Shown: positions 7,135 to 13,364 of the stretch, one piece after another
Position numbering within the stretch: position 1 is the stretch's first letter
Layout: each line of letters begins with the position of its first letter
NCBI RefSeq assembly: GCF_051960575.1
Contig: NZ_JBQCEE010000255.1
Coordinates: forward strand, 1 to 20,127
DNA from: JBQCEE01 sp051960575
GTDB lineage: Bacteria > Actinomycetota > Actinomycetes > Mycobacteriales > Jatrophihabitantaceae
Reading direction: 5' to 3'
DNA length: 20,127 nucleotides
The notes under the pieces: model-generated
Told to the model about the DNA's origin: nothing
What the model saw: only the letters and a program-made list of their open reading frames with translations
The model's database searches: none
Translations under genes and position numbers: made by a program

Positions 7135-8240
7135 ACCGGCTGACGCTCGACGACCTGCCGCTGCGCGACGACCTGCGCGGCGAGCACCCCTACGGCGCGC
7201 CGCAGCTCGACGTGCCGGTGCAGCTCAACGTCAACGAGAACCCGTACGCGCCCGGCGACGCGGTCGTCGACGACATCGCCAAGGCGGTGGCCGACGCCGC
7301 CCGCACGCTGAACCGCTACCCCGACCGCGAGGCGCTCGCGCTGCGTGCCGATCTCGCCGCCTACCTGAACGGCGACGGGGGAGTGGGCCTGGGCGTCGAG
7401 AACGTCTGGGCCGCCAACGGCTCGAACGAGATCATGCAACAGCTGTTGCAGGCATTCGGCGGCCCCGGACGCACCGCGGTGTCGTTCGCGCCGACCTACT
7501 CGATGTATCCCGAGTACGCGCGCGACACCCACACCTCCTGGGTCGTGGGGCGGCGGGCCGACGACTTCTCGATCGACCGTGCCGAGGCCCTGCGGGTGAT
7601 CGCCGAGCACCGGCCCTCGGTGATCCTGCTCGCCTCGCCGAACAACCCCACCGGCACCGCGCTGCCGCTCGCCGACATCGAGGCGATCGCCGAGGCATCG
7701 ACCGGTGTCGTGGTCATCGACGAGGCCTACGGCGAGTTCCGCCGTGCCGGCACCCCGAGCGCGCTCTCGCTGCTGCCCGCCCACCCCCGCTTGGTCGTCA
7801 CCCGCACCATGTCGAAGGCGTTCGCGCTGGCCGGCGGCCGGCTCGGGTACCTCGCGGCCGACCCCGCGGTCGTCGACGCCGTGCGCATCGTGCGGCTGCC
7901 CTACCACCTGTCGGCGGTCACCCAGGCCGCCGCGCGCGCCGCGCTCGCGCACGCCTCGTCGCTGCTCGCCGCCGTCGACGAGCTGCGCGCCGAGCGCGAC
8001 CGCACCGTCGCCTGGCTGCGGTCGATCGGCCTGCAGGCGTGCGACTCCGACGCCAACTTCGTGCTCTTCGGCCGGCTGCCCGACCGCCACGCGGTGTGGC
8101 AGGGGCTGCTCGACCGCGGCGTCCTGATCCGCGAGACCGGGCCGGATGGTTGGCTGCGGGTCTCGATCGGCACCCCGGACGAGATGGCCGCGTTCCGCAC
8201 GGCCCTGCTCGACGTCACAGGCATGGAGGAACCGGCATGA
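7131..8240 (+). CDS. hisC: Histidinol-phosphate aminotransferase
   Basis: This 369-residue fold-type I PLP enzyme converts imidazole-acetol phosphate and glutamate to histidinol phosphate and 2-oxoglutarate. Visible motifs are LNVNENPYAP for substrate binding, NRYPDREALALR, WAANGSNEIMQQLLQAFGGP for the PLP phosphate, SPNNPTGTALP, VVIDEAYGEF with D197 and Y200, and TRTMSKAFALAGGRLGY. In the last motif, K229 is the Schiff-base lysine. RVSIGTPDEMAAF near the end holds the Arg that binds the substrate carboxylate or phosphate. ATG 7131 overlaps the hisD stop in an ATGA, and the 3' end overlaps hisB the same way, so expression is probably translationally coupled. Confidence 0.96.
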   Translation: MNRLTLDDLPLRDDLRGEHPYGAPQLDVPVQLNVNENPYAPGDAVVDDIAKAVADAARTLNRYPDREALALRADLAAYLNGDGGVGLGVENVWAANGSNEIMQQLLQAFGGPGRTAVSFAPTYSMYPEYARDTHTSWVVGRRADDFSIDRAEALRVIAEHRPSVILLASPNNPTGTALPLADIEAIAEASTGVVVIDEAYGEFRRAGTPSALSLLPAHPRLVVTRTMSKAFALAGGRLGYLAADPAVVDAVRIVRLPYHLSAVTQAAARAALAHASSLLAAVDELRAERDRTVAWLRSIGLQACDSDANFVLFGRLPDRHAVWQGLLDRGVLIRETGPDGWLRVSIGTPDEMAAFRTALLDVTGMEEPA

Positions 8241-8830
8241 GCCGTACCGCACGCATCGAGCGGGCCACCAAGGAGACCAAGGTGCTCGTCGAGATCGACC
8301 TCGACGGCACCGGGCGCACCGACGTGTCGACCGGCGTCGGCTTCTACGACCACATGCTCGGCTCGTTCGGCAAGCACGGGCTGTTCGACCTCACCGTGCA
8401 GGTCGAGGGTGACCTGCACATCGACGCGCACCACACCGTCGAGGACACCGCGATCGCGCTCGGCCAGGCCTTCGCCCGGGCGGCCGGGGACAAGGCGGGC
8501 ACGCGGCGCTTCGGCGACGCGGTCATCCCGATGGACGAGACCCTCGTCTCGGCCGCCGTCGACCTCAGCGGCCGCCCGTACCTCGTGCACACCGAGCCCG
8601 CCGGCGCGCCGCCCACCATCGGCCCGGACTACGCCACGACGCTCACCCGCCACGTCTTCGAGTCGTTCACGTACCACGCCGCGATCGCGCTGCACGTCAC
8701 CGTGCACGGCGGCCGCGACTGGCACCACATCACCGAGGCGCAGTACAAGGCGGTCGCCCGCGCGCTGCGCTTCGCGACCGAGCTCGATCCCCGCGTCCAG
8801 GGCATCCCGTCCACCAAGGGCGTCCTCTGA
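8237..8830 (+). CDS. hisB: Imidazoleglycerol-phosphate dehydratase
   Basis: This 197-residue manganese enzyme dehydrates imidazole glycerol phosphate to imidazole acetol phosphate. It is the monofunctional form, without the histidinol phosphatase domain found in enterobacterial HisB. The characteristic metal-binding and signature motifs are all present: GVGFYDHMLGSFGKHG, DAHHTVEDTAIALGQAF, ESFTYHAAIALHVTVHGG and HHITEAQYKAVARALR. The ATG at 8237 overlaps the hisC stop (ATGA) and has a GGAGGA at 8225-8230 with a six-base spacer, a good ribosome site inside the end of hisC. A 67-bp gap containing an inverted repeat follows before hisH. Confidence 0.97.
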   Translation: MSRTARIERATKETKVLVEIDLDGTGRTDVSTGVGFYDHMLGSFGKHGLFDLTVQVEGDLHIDAHHTVEDTAIALGQAFARAAGDKAGTRRFGDAVIPMDETLVSAAVDLSGRPYLVHTEPAGAPPTIGPDYATTLTRHVFESFTYHAAIALHVTVHGGRDWHHITEAQYKAVARALRFATELDPRVQGIPSTKGVL

Positions 8831-8898
8831 TGCCGCTTGTCCCCAGCGCCAGGCATGTCGCGGCCCGAGCACTGACTGGGGCGGGGGACAAGGCGGCA
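8831..8898 (+). repeat. Long-range inverted repeat between hisB and hisH
   Basis: The left arm TGCCGCTTGTCCCC (8831-8844) begins right after the hisB stop. It is complementary to GGGGACAAGGCGGCA (8884-8898) with a single bulged G. The right arm includes the hisH ribosome-binding region and the A of its ATG. A second, overlapping option pairs CCCCAG (8841-8846) with CTGGGG (8876-8881). In RNA this would be a stable hairpin with a loop of about 39 bases. It may damp translation of hisH, act as a partial terminator, or protect the upstream mRNA. It is also possible that it is a dispersed genomic palindrome. Confidence 0.65.
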
Positions 8899-9503
8899 TG
8901 ACGCCGAAGGTCGTGGTGCTCGACTCCGGGTCGGGCAACCTGCGGTCGGCGCAGCGCGCGCTCGAGCGGGTCGGGGCCGACGTCACCGTCACGGCGGACA
9001 CCACCGCCGCCGTCGAGGCCGACGGCCTGGTCGTGCCCGGGGTGGGCGCGTTCGCCGCCTGCATGGCCGGGCTCGACGGGATCGGGGCCCGCGAGGCGAT
9101 CGCCGAGCGGCTGGCGGCGCAGCGTCCGCTGTTGGGTATATGTGTCGGCATGCAGGTGCTCTTCGACGCCGGTGTCGAGCACGGCGTCGAGACGAAGGGC
9201 CTCGGCGTGCTGCCCGGACGCGTCGAGCCGCTGCACGCCCCTGTGCTGCCGCACATGGGCTGGAACACCGTCACGCCGCCCGAGGGCAGCACCCTGTTCG
9301 CCGGCATGGACGCCGACACCCGCTTCTACTTCGTCCACTCGTACGCGGTGCACGACACCGACGGCCTCGTCACGTGGGCCGAGCACGGCGAGCGCTTCGT
9401 CGCGGCCGTCGAGCGCGGCCTCGTGAGCGCCACGCAGTTCCACCCCGAGAAGTCCGGCGACGCCGGCGCCACCCTGCTCGAGCACTGGCTCCGCACGCTG
9501 TGA
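8898..9503 (+). CDS. hisH: Imidazole glycerol phosphate synthase, glutaminase subunit
   Basis: This 201-residue class I glutamine amidotransferase hydrolyses glutamine and passes ammonia to HisF, which makes imidazole glycerol phosphate and AICAR. Motifs seen: VVLDSGSGNLRSAQRALER at the start, VPGVGAFAACM for the oxyanion strand, LLGICVGMQVLF with nucleophile C82, LPHMGWN, YFVHSYAV, and ATQFHPEKSG with H182 and E184 completing the triad. The ATG at 8898 is the only start that fits the family N-terminus. Its ribosome site (AAGG or the G-run in front) is inside the right arm of the inverted repeat. It lies 13 bp before a small membrane-protein gene. Confidence 0.97.
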   Translation: MTPKVVVLDSGSGNLRSAQRALERVGADVTVTADTTAAVEADGLVVPGVGAFAACMAGLDGIGAREAIAERLAAQRPLLGICVGMQVLFDAGVEHGVETKGLGVLPGRVEPLHAPVLPHMGWNTVTPPEGSTLFAGMDADTRFYFVHSYAVHDTDGLVTWAEHGERFVAAVERGLVSATQFHPEKSGDAGATLLEHWLRTL

Positions 9504-9516
9504 GGCGGGGCGCGGC

Positions 9517-9852
9517 GTGAGCAAGCAGCGGGCGCAGGCGCGGGCGGCGCGGCAGGCGGCGGCCGAGGCCCGGGCGGCCGAGGCGGCACGGCAGCGCGAG
9601 CAGCTCGCCGCCGAACGCGCCCGGCAGGAACGGCGCCGCCGGCTGTGGCGTCAGCTGCGGCTCTGGCAGCACGGCCCGTCGTTCCACCGCAACCGGGCCA
9701 CGTGGGGCGTGCTCGGCTGTGTCGTGCTCGGCCTGCTGCTGGTCGTGTACCTCGTCAGCCGCGACGCCGGCATCACCTTCGTCACCGCGCTCGTCTGCGT
9801 CGTCGCCAGCCCCTTGCTCGTCACGCTCTTCTTCGATCGGAGTAGGAAATGA
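9517..9852 (+). CDS. Small coiled-coil membrane protein between hisH and hisA
   Basis: This is a 111-residue protein of unknown function. Residues 1-48 are almost only Ala, Arg, Glu and Gln (for example QARAARQAAAEARAAEAARQ), a likely long charged helix or coiled coil. Two short membrane helices follow at about 63-81 (WGVLGCVVLGLLLVVYLV) and 86-105 (ITFVTALVCVVASPLLVTLF), ending in a basic tail (FFDRSRK). The GTG at 9517 lies 13 bp after hisH, with GAGG upstream. Its stop forms an ATGA overlap with hisA, so it is co-translated with the his genes. I recall small membrane proteins at this position in other actinomycetes but cannot name a family. It could be a topological neighbour only, or a membrane anchor for the complex. 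Confidence 0.75.
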   Translation: MSKQRAQARAARQAAAEARAAEAARQREQLAAERARQERRRRLWRQLRLWQHGPSFHRNRATWGVLGCVVLGLLLVVYLVSRDAGITFVTALVCVVASPLLVTLFFDRSRK

Positions 9853-10577
9853 CCCTCGAACTGCTGCCCGCCGTCGACGTCGCCGACGGCCAGGCGGTGC
9901 GGCTCGTGCAGGGCGAGGCGGGCTCGGAGACCTCGTACGGCGACCCGCTCGAGGCCGCCCTCACCTGGCAGCGCAACGGCGCCGAGTGGATCCACCTCGT
10001 CGACCTCGACGCCGCGTTCGGACGCGGCAGCAACCGCGACCTGCTCGCCGAGGTGGTCGGCAGGCTCGACGTCAAGGTCGAGCTCTCGGGTGGCATCCGC
10101 GACGACGCCTCGCTGCGTGCCGCGCTCGCCACCGGCTGCACGCGGGTCAATCTCGGCACGGCCGCGCTCGAGTCGCCCGACTGGGTGCGCGCGGCGATCG
10201 CCGAGTACGGCGACCGCATCGCCGTCGGCCTCGCCGTGCGCGGCACGCCGCTCGCCGCCCGCGGCTGGACGCAGGAGGGCGGCGACCTCTGGGAGACGAT
10301 GGCCCGCCTGGACGCCGACGGCTGCACCCGCTACGTCGTCACCGACGTCCGCCGCGACGGCACGCTCACCGGCCCGAACCTCGACCTGTTACGTGAGGTG
10401 TGCGAGCGCACGAGCGCCGCCGTCGTCGCGAGCGGGGGCGTGTCGTCGCTCGACGACCTGCGGGCGATCGCCGCACTCACCACCGGCGCCGGCCGCACGG
10501 TCGAGGGCGCCATCGTCGGCAAGGCGCTCTACGCCGGAGCCTTCACCCTGCCCGAGGCCCTCGCCGCCGTGCGCTGA
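9849..10577 (+). CDS. priA: PriA-type phosphoribosyl isomerase (HisA, probably also TrpF)
   Basis: This 242-residue (beta-alpha)8 barrel isomerises ProFAR to PRFAR in histidine synthesis. In most actinobacteria the same protein also does the TrpF reaction (phosphoribosylanthranilate to CdRP). Catalytic aspartates are visible: D10 in LLPAVDVADG and D170 in VRRDGTLTGPN. The phosphate-binding strands VKVELSGGIRDD and AAVVASGGVSS are intact. Residues linked to dual specificity in M. tuberculosis PriA (R19, R143, W145) have counterparts here: R18 in AVRLVQG, and R138 and W140 in RGWTQEGGDLW. Bifunctionality is an inference supported by the lack of trpF in this his/trp region. The ATG at 9849 overlaps the previous stop and has GGAG at 9839-9842. 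Confidence 0.93.
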   Translation: MTLELLPAVDVADGQAVRLVQGEAGSETSYGDPLEAALTWQRNGAEWIHLVDLDAAFGRGSNRDLLAEVVGRLDVKVELSGGIRDDASLRAALATGCTRVNLGTAALESPDWVRAAIAEYGDRIAVGLAVRGTPLAARGWTQEGGDLWETMARLDADGCTRYVVTDVRRDGTLTGPNLDLLREVCERTSAAVVASGGVSSLDDLRAIAALTTGAGRTVEGAIVGKALYAGAFTLPEALAAVR

Positions 10578-10589
10578 CGCCGCCGAGCG

Positions 10590-11096
10590 TCACTGCCGCG
10601 ACCTGAGGTCGGCGCGGATCTGGTCGATGTTGTCGCGCAGCAGGTCCGAGATGAGCTCGTCGGTGCGGGCGTCGGCCAGCACCTCGAGGATCACCCGCAG
10701 CGCGGTCTCGGCGGCCACGTCGATGATGCGGTCGTGGAACAGCACCAGGTTGATCGCACCCGCGGTCGGGTCGTTCTTGATCTTCTCGGCGACCATCTGC
10801 TTCAGCTCGCCGCGGTTCTCCTTGAGCGCCGCGGCGATGTTGCGCGTGTAGTGGCCGGTGCGCAGCACATCTGCGACCTCGTCGAGCACGGCGATCGTGA
10901 TCGGCAGCTTCACCGCGTCGACCACCTTGTCGCTCGCCCGGTTGATCGCCCGCACCACGAACGGCTCGCGCAGGCCGCGCCGGATGATCGCCCGGCCGAC
11001 CACCGCCGACACCACAGCGAGCAGCACCAGCCCGGCGAGCACCCAGAGCGTGATGGCGAGCGCCGAGTGCGACGCGGCGAGAGACATGCGGCCCAT
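10590..11096 (-). CDS. Membrane-anchored protein of unknown function inside the his cluster
   Basis: This is a 168-residue minus-strand protein that I do not recognise. One membrane helix near the N-terminus (about residues 13-34, ALAITLWVLAGLVLLAVVSAVV) is followed by a basic stretch (GRAIIRRGLREPFVVRAI). A soluble, mostly helical domain follows, with IAVLDEVADVLRTGHYTR, LKENRGELKQMVAEKIKND and RIIDVAAETALRVILEVL. It is open and well conserved in codon character, so I consider it a true gene. The start is either ATG 11096 or ATG 11087. The latter gives MSLAASHSAL and has AGGA upstream. It converges on hisA with a 12-bp gap and is divergent from hisF with 26 bp between starts. Confidence 0.7.
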   Translation of the reverse strand: MGRMSLAASHSALAITLWVLAGLVLLAVVSAVVGRAIIRRGLREPFVVRAINRASDKVVDAVKLPITIAVLDEVADVLRTGHYTRNIAAALKENRGELKQMVAEKIKNDPTAGAINLVLFHDRIIDVAAETALRVILEVLADARTDELISDLLRDNIDQIRADLRSRQ

Positions 11097-11110
11097 CCTG
11101 CGCCGATCAT

Positions 11111-11116
11111 TACCCT
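11111..11116 (+). promoter_or_regulatory. Putative -10 box (TACCCT) of hisF
   Basis: TACCCT fits TANNNT and ends exactly six bases before the GTG start of hisF at 11123. No Shine-Dalgarno lies between, which suggests leaderless transcription. The facing strand of the same bases must also serve the minus-strand membrane-protein gene. Confidence 0.5.
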
Positions 11117-11122
11117 GACCGG

Positions 11123-11896
11123 GTGAGCGTCGCCGTCCGTGTCATCCCGTGTCTCGACGTCGACGCCGGACGCGTGGTGAAGGGCGTCAACTTCGTCGGC
11201 CTCCGCGATGCCGGCGACCCCGTCGAGCTGGCGCGCCGGTACGACGAGCAGGGCGCCGACGAGCTGACCTTCCTCGACATCACCGCGTCGTCCGGCGGCC
11301 GCGAGACCACCTACGACGTCGTGCGCCGCACGGCCGAGCAGGTCTTCATCCCGCTCACCGTGGGTGGCGGAGTGCGGTCGGTCGAGGACGTCGACGCGCT
11401 GCTGCGCGCCGGCGCCGACAAGGTCGGGGTGAACACCGCGGCGATCGCCCGGCCCCAGCTGCTCGCCGAGATCGCCGAGCGGTTCGGACGCCAGGTGCTG
11501 GTGCTCTCGGTCGACGCCCGCCGCGTGCCCGCCGGCGAGGCGCCGACGCCGAGCGGGTTCGAGGTCACCACGCACGGCGGCCGCCGCGGCACCGGCGTCG
11601 ACGCGGTCGCGTGGGCGATGGCGGCCGCCGAGCTCGGCGCGGGCGAGATCCTGCTCAACTCGATGGACGCCGACGGCACCAAGGACGGCTTCGACCTCGA
11701 GCTCATCCGTCTCGTCCGGGCCGCCGTGACCGTACCCGTCATCGCCAGTGGCGGGGCGGGCGCGGTCGAGCACTTCGCGCCGGCGGTCGCCGCCGGCGCC
11801 GACGCCGTGCTCGCCGCCAGCGTCTTCCACTTCGGCGACCTCACCGTCGGGGCGGTGAAGGACGCGCTGCGGGCGGCGGGCAACGAGATCCGCTGA
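11123..11896 (+). CDS. hisF: Imidazole glycerol phosphate synthase, cyclase subunit
   Basis: This 257-residue (beta-alpha)8 barrel is the synthase partner of HisH. It uses ammonia to convert PRFAR to imidazole glycerol phosphate and AICAR. Catalytic aspartates are D12 in VIPCLDVDAGRVVKG and D131 in LVLSVDARR. Other signatures are GADELTFLDITASSGGRETT, IPLTVGGGVRSVEDV, LLNSMDADGTKDGFD and VPVIASGGAGAVEHF for phosphate binding. The HisH-facing N-terminal region is intact and the length is normal. The GTG at 11123 starts right after VRVIPCLD-type strand 1 is possible and is preceded by a -10-like box, not a Shine-Dalgarno. It is separated from hisA by a minus-strand gene, so it is transcribed apart from hisDCBH-A. 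Confidence 0.97.
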   Translation: MSVAVRVIPCLDVDAGRVVKGVNFVGLRDAGDPVELARRYDEQGADELTFLDITASSGGRETTYDVVRRTAEQVFIPLTVGGGVRSVEDVDALLRAGADKVGVNTAAIARPQLLAEIAERFGRQVLVLSVDARRVPAGEAPTPSGFEVTTHGGRRGTGVDAVAWAMAAAELGAGEILLNSMDADGTKDGFDLELIRLVRAAVTVPVIASGGAGAVEHFAPAVAAGADAVLAASVFHFGDLTVGAVKDALRAAGNEIR

Positions 11897-11940
11897 TCCC
11901 GCACGAAGCGCTCAAGTGCGGCGCCGGCCGGCCGATGGGG

Positions 11941-12020
11941 GGACGGAAGTCCGTCCTGGGAACGGACCCGCAGCGGTACCGATCAGGGCTGCGGGTGCGG
12001 CATCCTGGTACGGCAGCACC
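11941..12020 (+). promoter_or_regulatory. Potentially structured leader or terminator region after hisF
   Basis: Several nested complementarities lie in the 165-bp gap between hisF and the next gene. GGACGGA (11941-11947) pairs with TCCGTCC (11950-11956). GTCCGT (11949-11954), part of that second arm, can instead pair with ACGGAC (11962-11967). A perfect 8-bp stem CCCGCAGC (11967-11974)/GCTGCGGG (11988-11995) has a 13-base loop. GGTGC (11994-11998) pairs with GCACC (12016-12020). The first two are mutually exclusive, as in attenuators and riboswitches. The first hairpin may simply end hisF transcription. I do not recognise a known riboswitch class. Confidence 0.4.
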
Positions 12021-12061
12021 GTCGCCAGCCCCGCGGCGCTGCAACGACAGAAGGACTCTTC

Positions 12062-12547
12062 GTGCGCGACGACTACACGCACCAGACGCCGGCCGCGGTG
12101 ACCGGCGCGGTCGCGGGCGCGTCGGCGGCCCTGCCGTTCCTGGCCGTCTACGCGATCATCTTCATCATCCACGGCACGATCAAGCCGGTGCACCCGCCGG
12201 ACGTGACGGGCTCGACCGGCGGCGAGCTGATCGCCGGCATCGTGGCCGCGGTGCTGTTCGGCCTGCTGTCGATCAGCCTGCTCTGGTTCCTCAGCGGCGT
12301 GCGCCGCTGGCCGCTGGCGATCCTCGAACTCGGCGTCGCCGCCGCGTCGGTCGACTTCATCGTCGACCCCACGCGTGGCGGTGCCACGGTCGCGGCGCTG
12401 GTGCTCGTCGCGTCGGTCGTCTCGCTGGTGCTCATGTTCGTGCCCAGCTCGTGGTGGTGGCTCGAGCGCACGCCGCCGAAGCTGCTGGTGCGCGGCTCGG
12501 ACGCGCTGCGCCGGCGCCTTCCCGCTCGTGCCGGGTCGCCCACCTAG
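12062..12547 (+). CDS. Four-helix membrane protein of unknown function
   Basis: This is a 161-residue integral membrane protein. Helices are visible at about residues 11-36, 55-78, 84-103 and 109-130. Between the first two is an extracytoplasmic loop, IKPVHPPDVTGSTGGE. The end of the last helix is marked by SSWWWLERTPPK, followed by a basic tail. I do not recognise the family. The GTG start at 12062 has an AGAAGGA at 12049-12055 with a six-base spacer, a good ribosome site. This gene therefore carries a normal leader, unlike several neighbours. It precedes the two-component pair by 90 bp with a palindrome between, so it is probably a separate unit. Confidence 0.7.
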   Translation: MRDDYTHQTPAAVTGAVAGASAALPFLAVYAIIFIIHGTIKPVHPPDVTGSTGGELIAGIVAAVLFGLLSISLLWFLSGVRRWPLAILELGVAAASVDFIVDPTRGGATVAALVLVASVVSLVLMFVPSSWWWLERTPPKLLVRGSDALRRRLPARAGSPT

Positions 12548-12560
12548 CCCATTCTCAGCT

Positions 12561-12579
12561 TGTGCCCACCATGGGCACA
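12561..12579. repeat. Perfect palindrome upstream of the response regulator gene
   Basis: TGTGCCCA (12561-12568) and TGGGCACA (12572-12579) form an 8-bp perfect inverted repeat with a CCA spacer. It lies 14 bases after the stop of the membrane-protein gene and 58 bases before the response regulator ATG. As RNA it could be a hairpin terminator for the upstream gene, without a T-tract. As DNA its symmetry and position suit an operator. A TCTCAGCT stretch precedes it directly. Confidence 0.5.
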
Positions 12580-12637
12580 GTCGCCGCTTCGATGATGGAG
12601 CCCTGAGCAACGAGGCAGCGACCACGAGGAGACAGGG

Positions 12638-13357
12638 ATGAGTGCGGCGACGGTGGCCATCAACAGCAGCACCAAGCGACGGGTCCTGGTCGTCGACGAC
12701 GAGGAGAACGTGACCCACCTGGTCTCGTCCGCCCTGCGCTTCGACGGGTTCGAGACGGTCACCGCCGAGAACGGCCCCGAGGCCCTGGCCCGCGTCGCCG
12801 AGACCGACCCCGACCTCGTCGTGCTCGACGTGATGATGCCGGGCATGGACGGCCTCGGGGTGCTGCAGAACCTGCGCGCCGCCGGCTCGCACGTGCCGGT
12901 CATCTTCCTCACCGCCCGCGACACCGCGAGCGACCGCATCGTCGGCCTGCGGGCCGGCGCCGACGACTACGTCGTCAAGCCGTTCAGCATCGAGGAACTG
13001 CTGGCGCGGGTGCACGCGGTGCTGCGCCGCTCGGCGCCGGACACCGCCCGCGACGGCGTGCTGCGCATCGCCGACCTCGAACTGGACGAGAACAGCCACG
13101 AGGTCACCCGCGCGGGCCAGGAGGTGCACCTCACCGCCACAGAGTTCGAGCTGTTGCGCTACCTCATGCGCAACGAGCGGGTGGTGCTGAGCAAGGCGCA
13201 GATCCTCGACCGGGTCTGGAAGTACGACTTCCAGGGCCAGTCGAACATCGTCGAGCTCTACATCGGCTACCTGCGCAAGAAGATCGACAACGTCGAGCCC
13301 AAGCTGATCCACACCGTCCGCGGCGCCGGCTACGTGATCAAGGCGCCGCGCACGTGA
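12638..13357 (+). CDS. OmpR-family response regulator
   Basis: This is a 239-residue DNA-binding response regulator. The receiver domain (residues about 15-125) has the acidic pair D20-D21, phospho-acceptor D64 in LVVLDVMMPGMDGL, T92 in FLTARD and K114 in YVVKPFS. The winged-helix output domain (about 135-235) shows LTATEFELLRYLMRNERVVLSK, ILDRVWKYDFQGQSNIVE and IHTVRGAGYVIK. Overall it resembles the TrcR/PrrA-type regulators of actinobacteria. I do not give a name because the target cannot be read here. ATG 12638 has GAGGAG at 12626-12631. Seven bases separate it from the sensor kinase gene, so the two form an operon. Confidence 0.93.
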   Translation: MSAATVAINSSTKRRVLVVDDEENVTHLVSSALRFDGFETVTAENGPEALARVAETDPDLVVLDVMMPGMDGLGVLQNLRAAGSHVPVIFLTARDTASDRIVGLRAGADDYVVKPFSIEELLARVHAVLRRSAPDTARDGVLRIADLELDENSHEVTRAGQEVHLTATEFELLRYLMRNERVVLSKAQILDRVWKYDFQGQSNIVELYIGYLRKKIDNVEPKLIHTVRGAGYVIKAPRT

Positions 13358-13364
13358 TCCGACC

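Noticed and set aside
6927..8252. Long antisense open frame opposite hisC
   Set aside because: It mirrors the hisC frame with no recognisable motifs or ribosome site, as expected when stop codons are rare in GC-rich DNA.
5778..8830. Very long overlapping open frames in alternative phases across hisD-hisC-hisB, some fused in frame with hisC or hisB
   Set aside because: Their extra parts are Arg/Ala/Pro/Ser-rich, low-complexity translations typical of shifted frames in GC-rich DNA. The real frames carry full family motifs.
11897..12061. A known riboswitch (for example c-di-AMP, cobalamin or SAM class) after hisF
   Set aside because: I could not match any class-specific conserved core. Only generic hairpins are visible, so it is reported as a structured leader candidate without a class.
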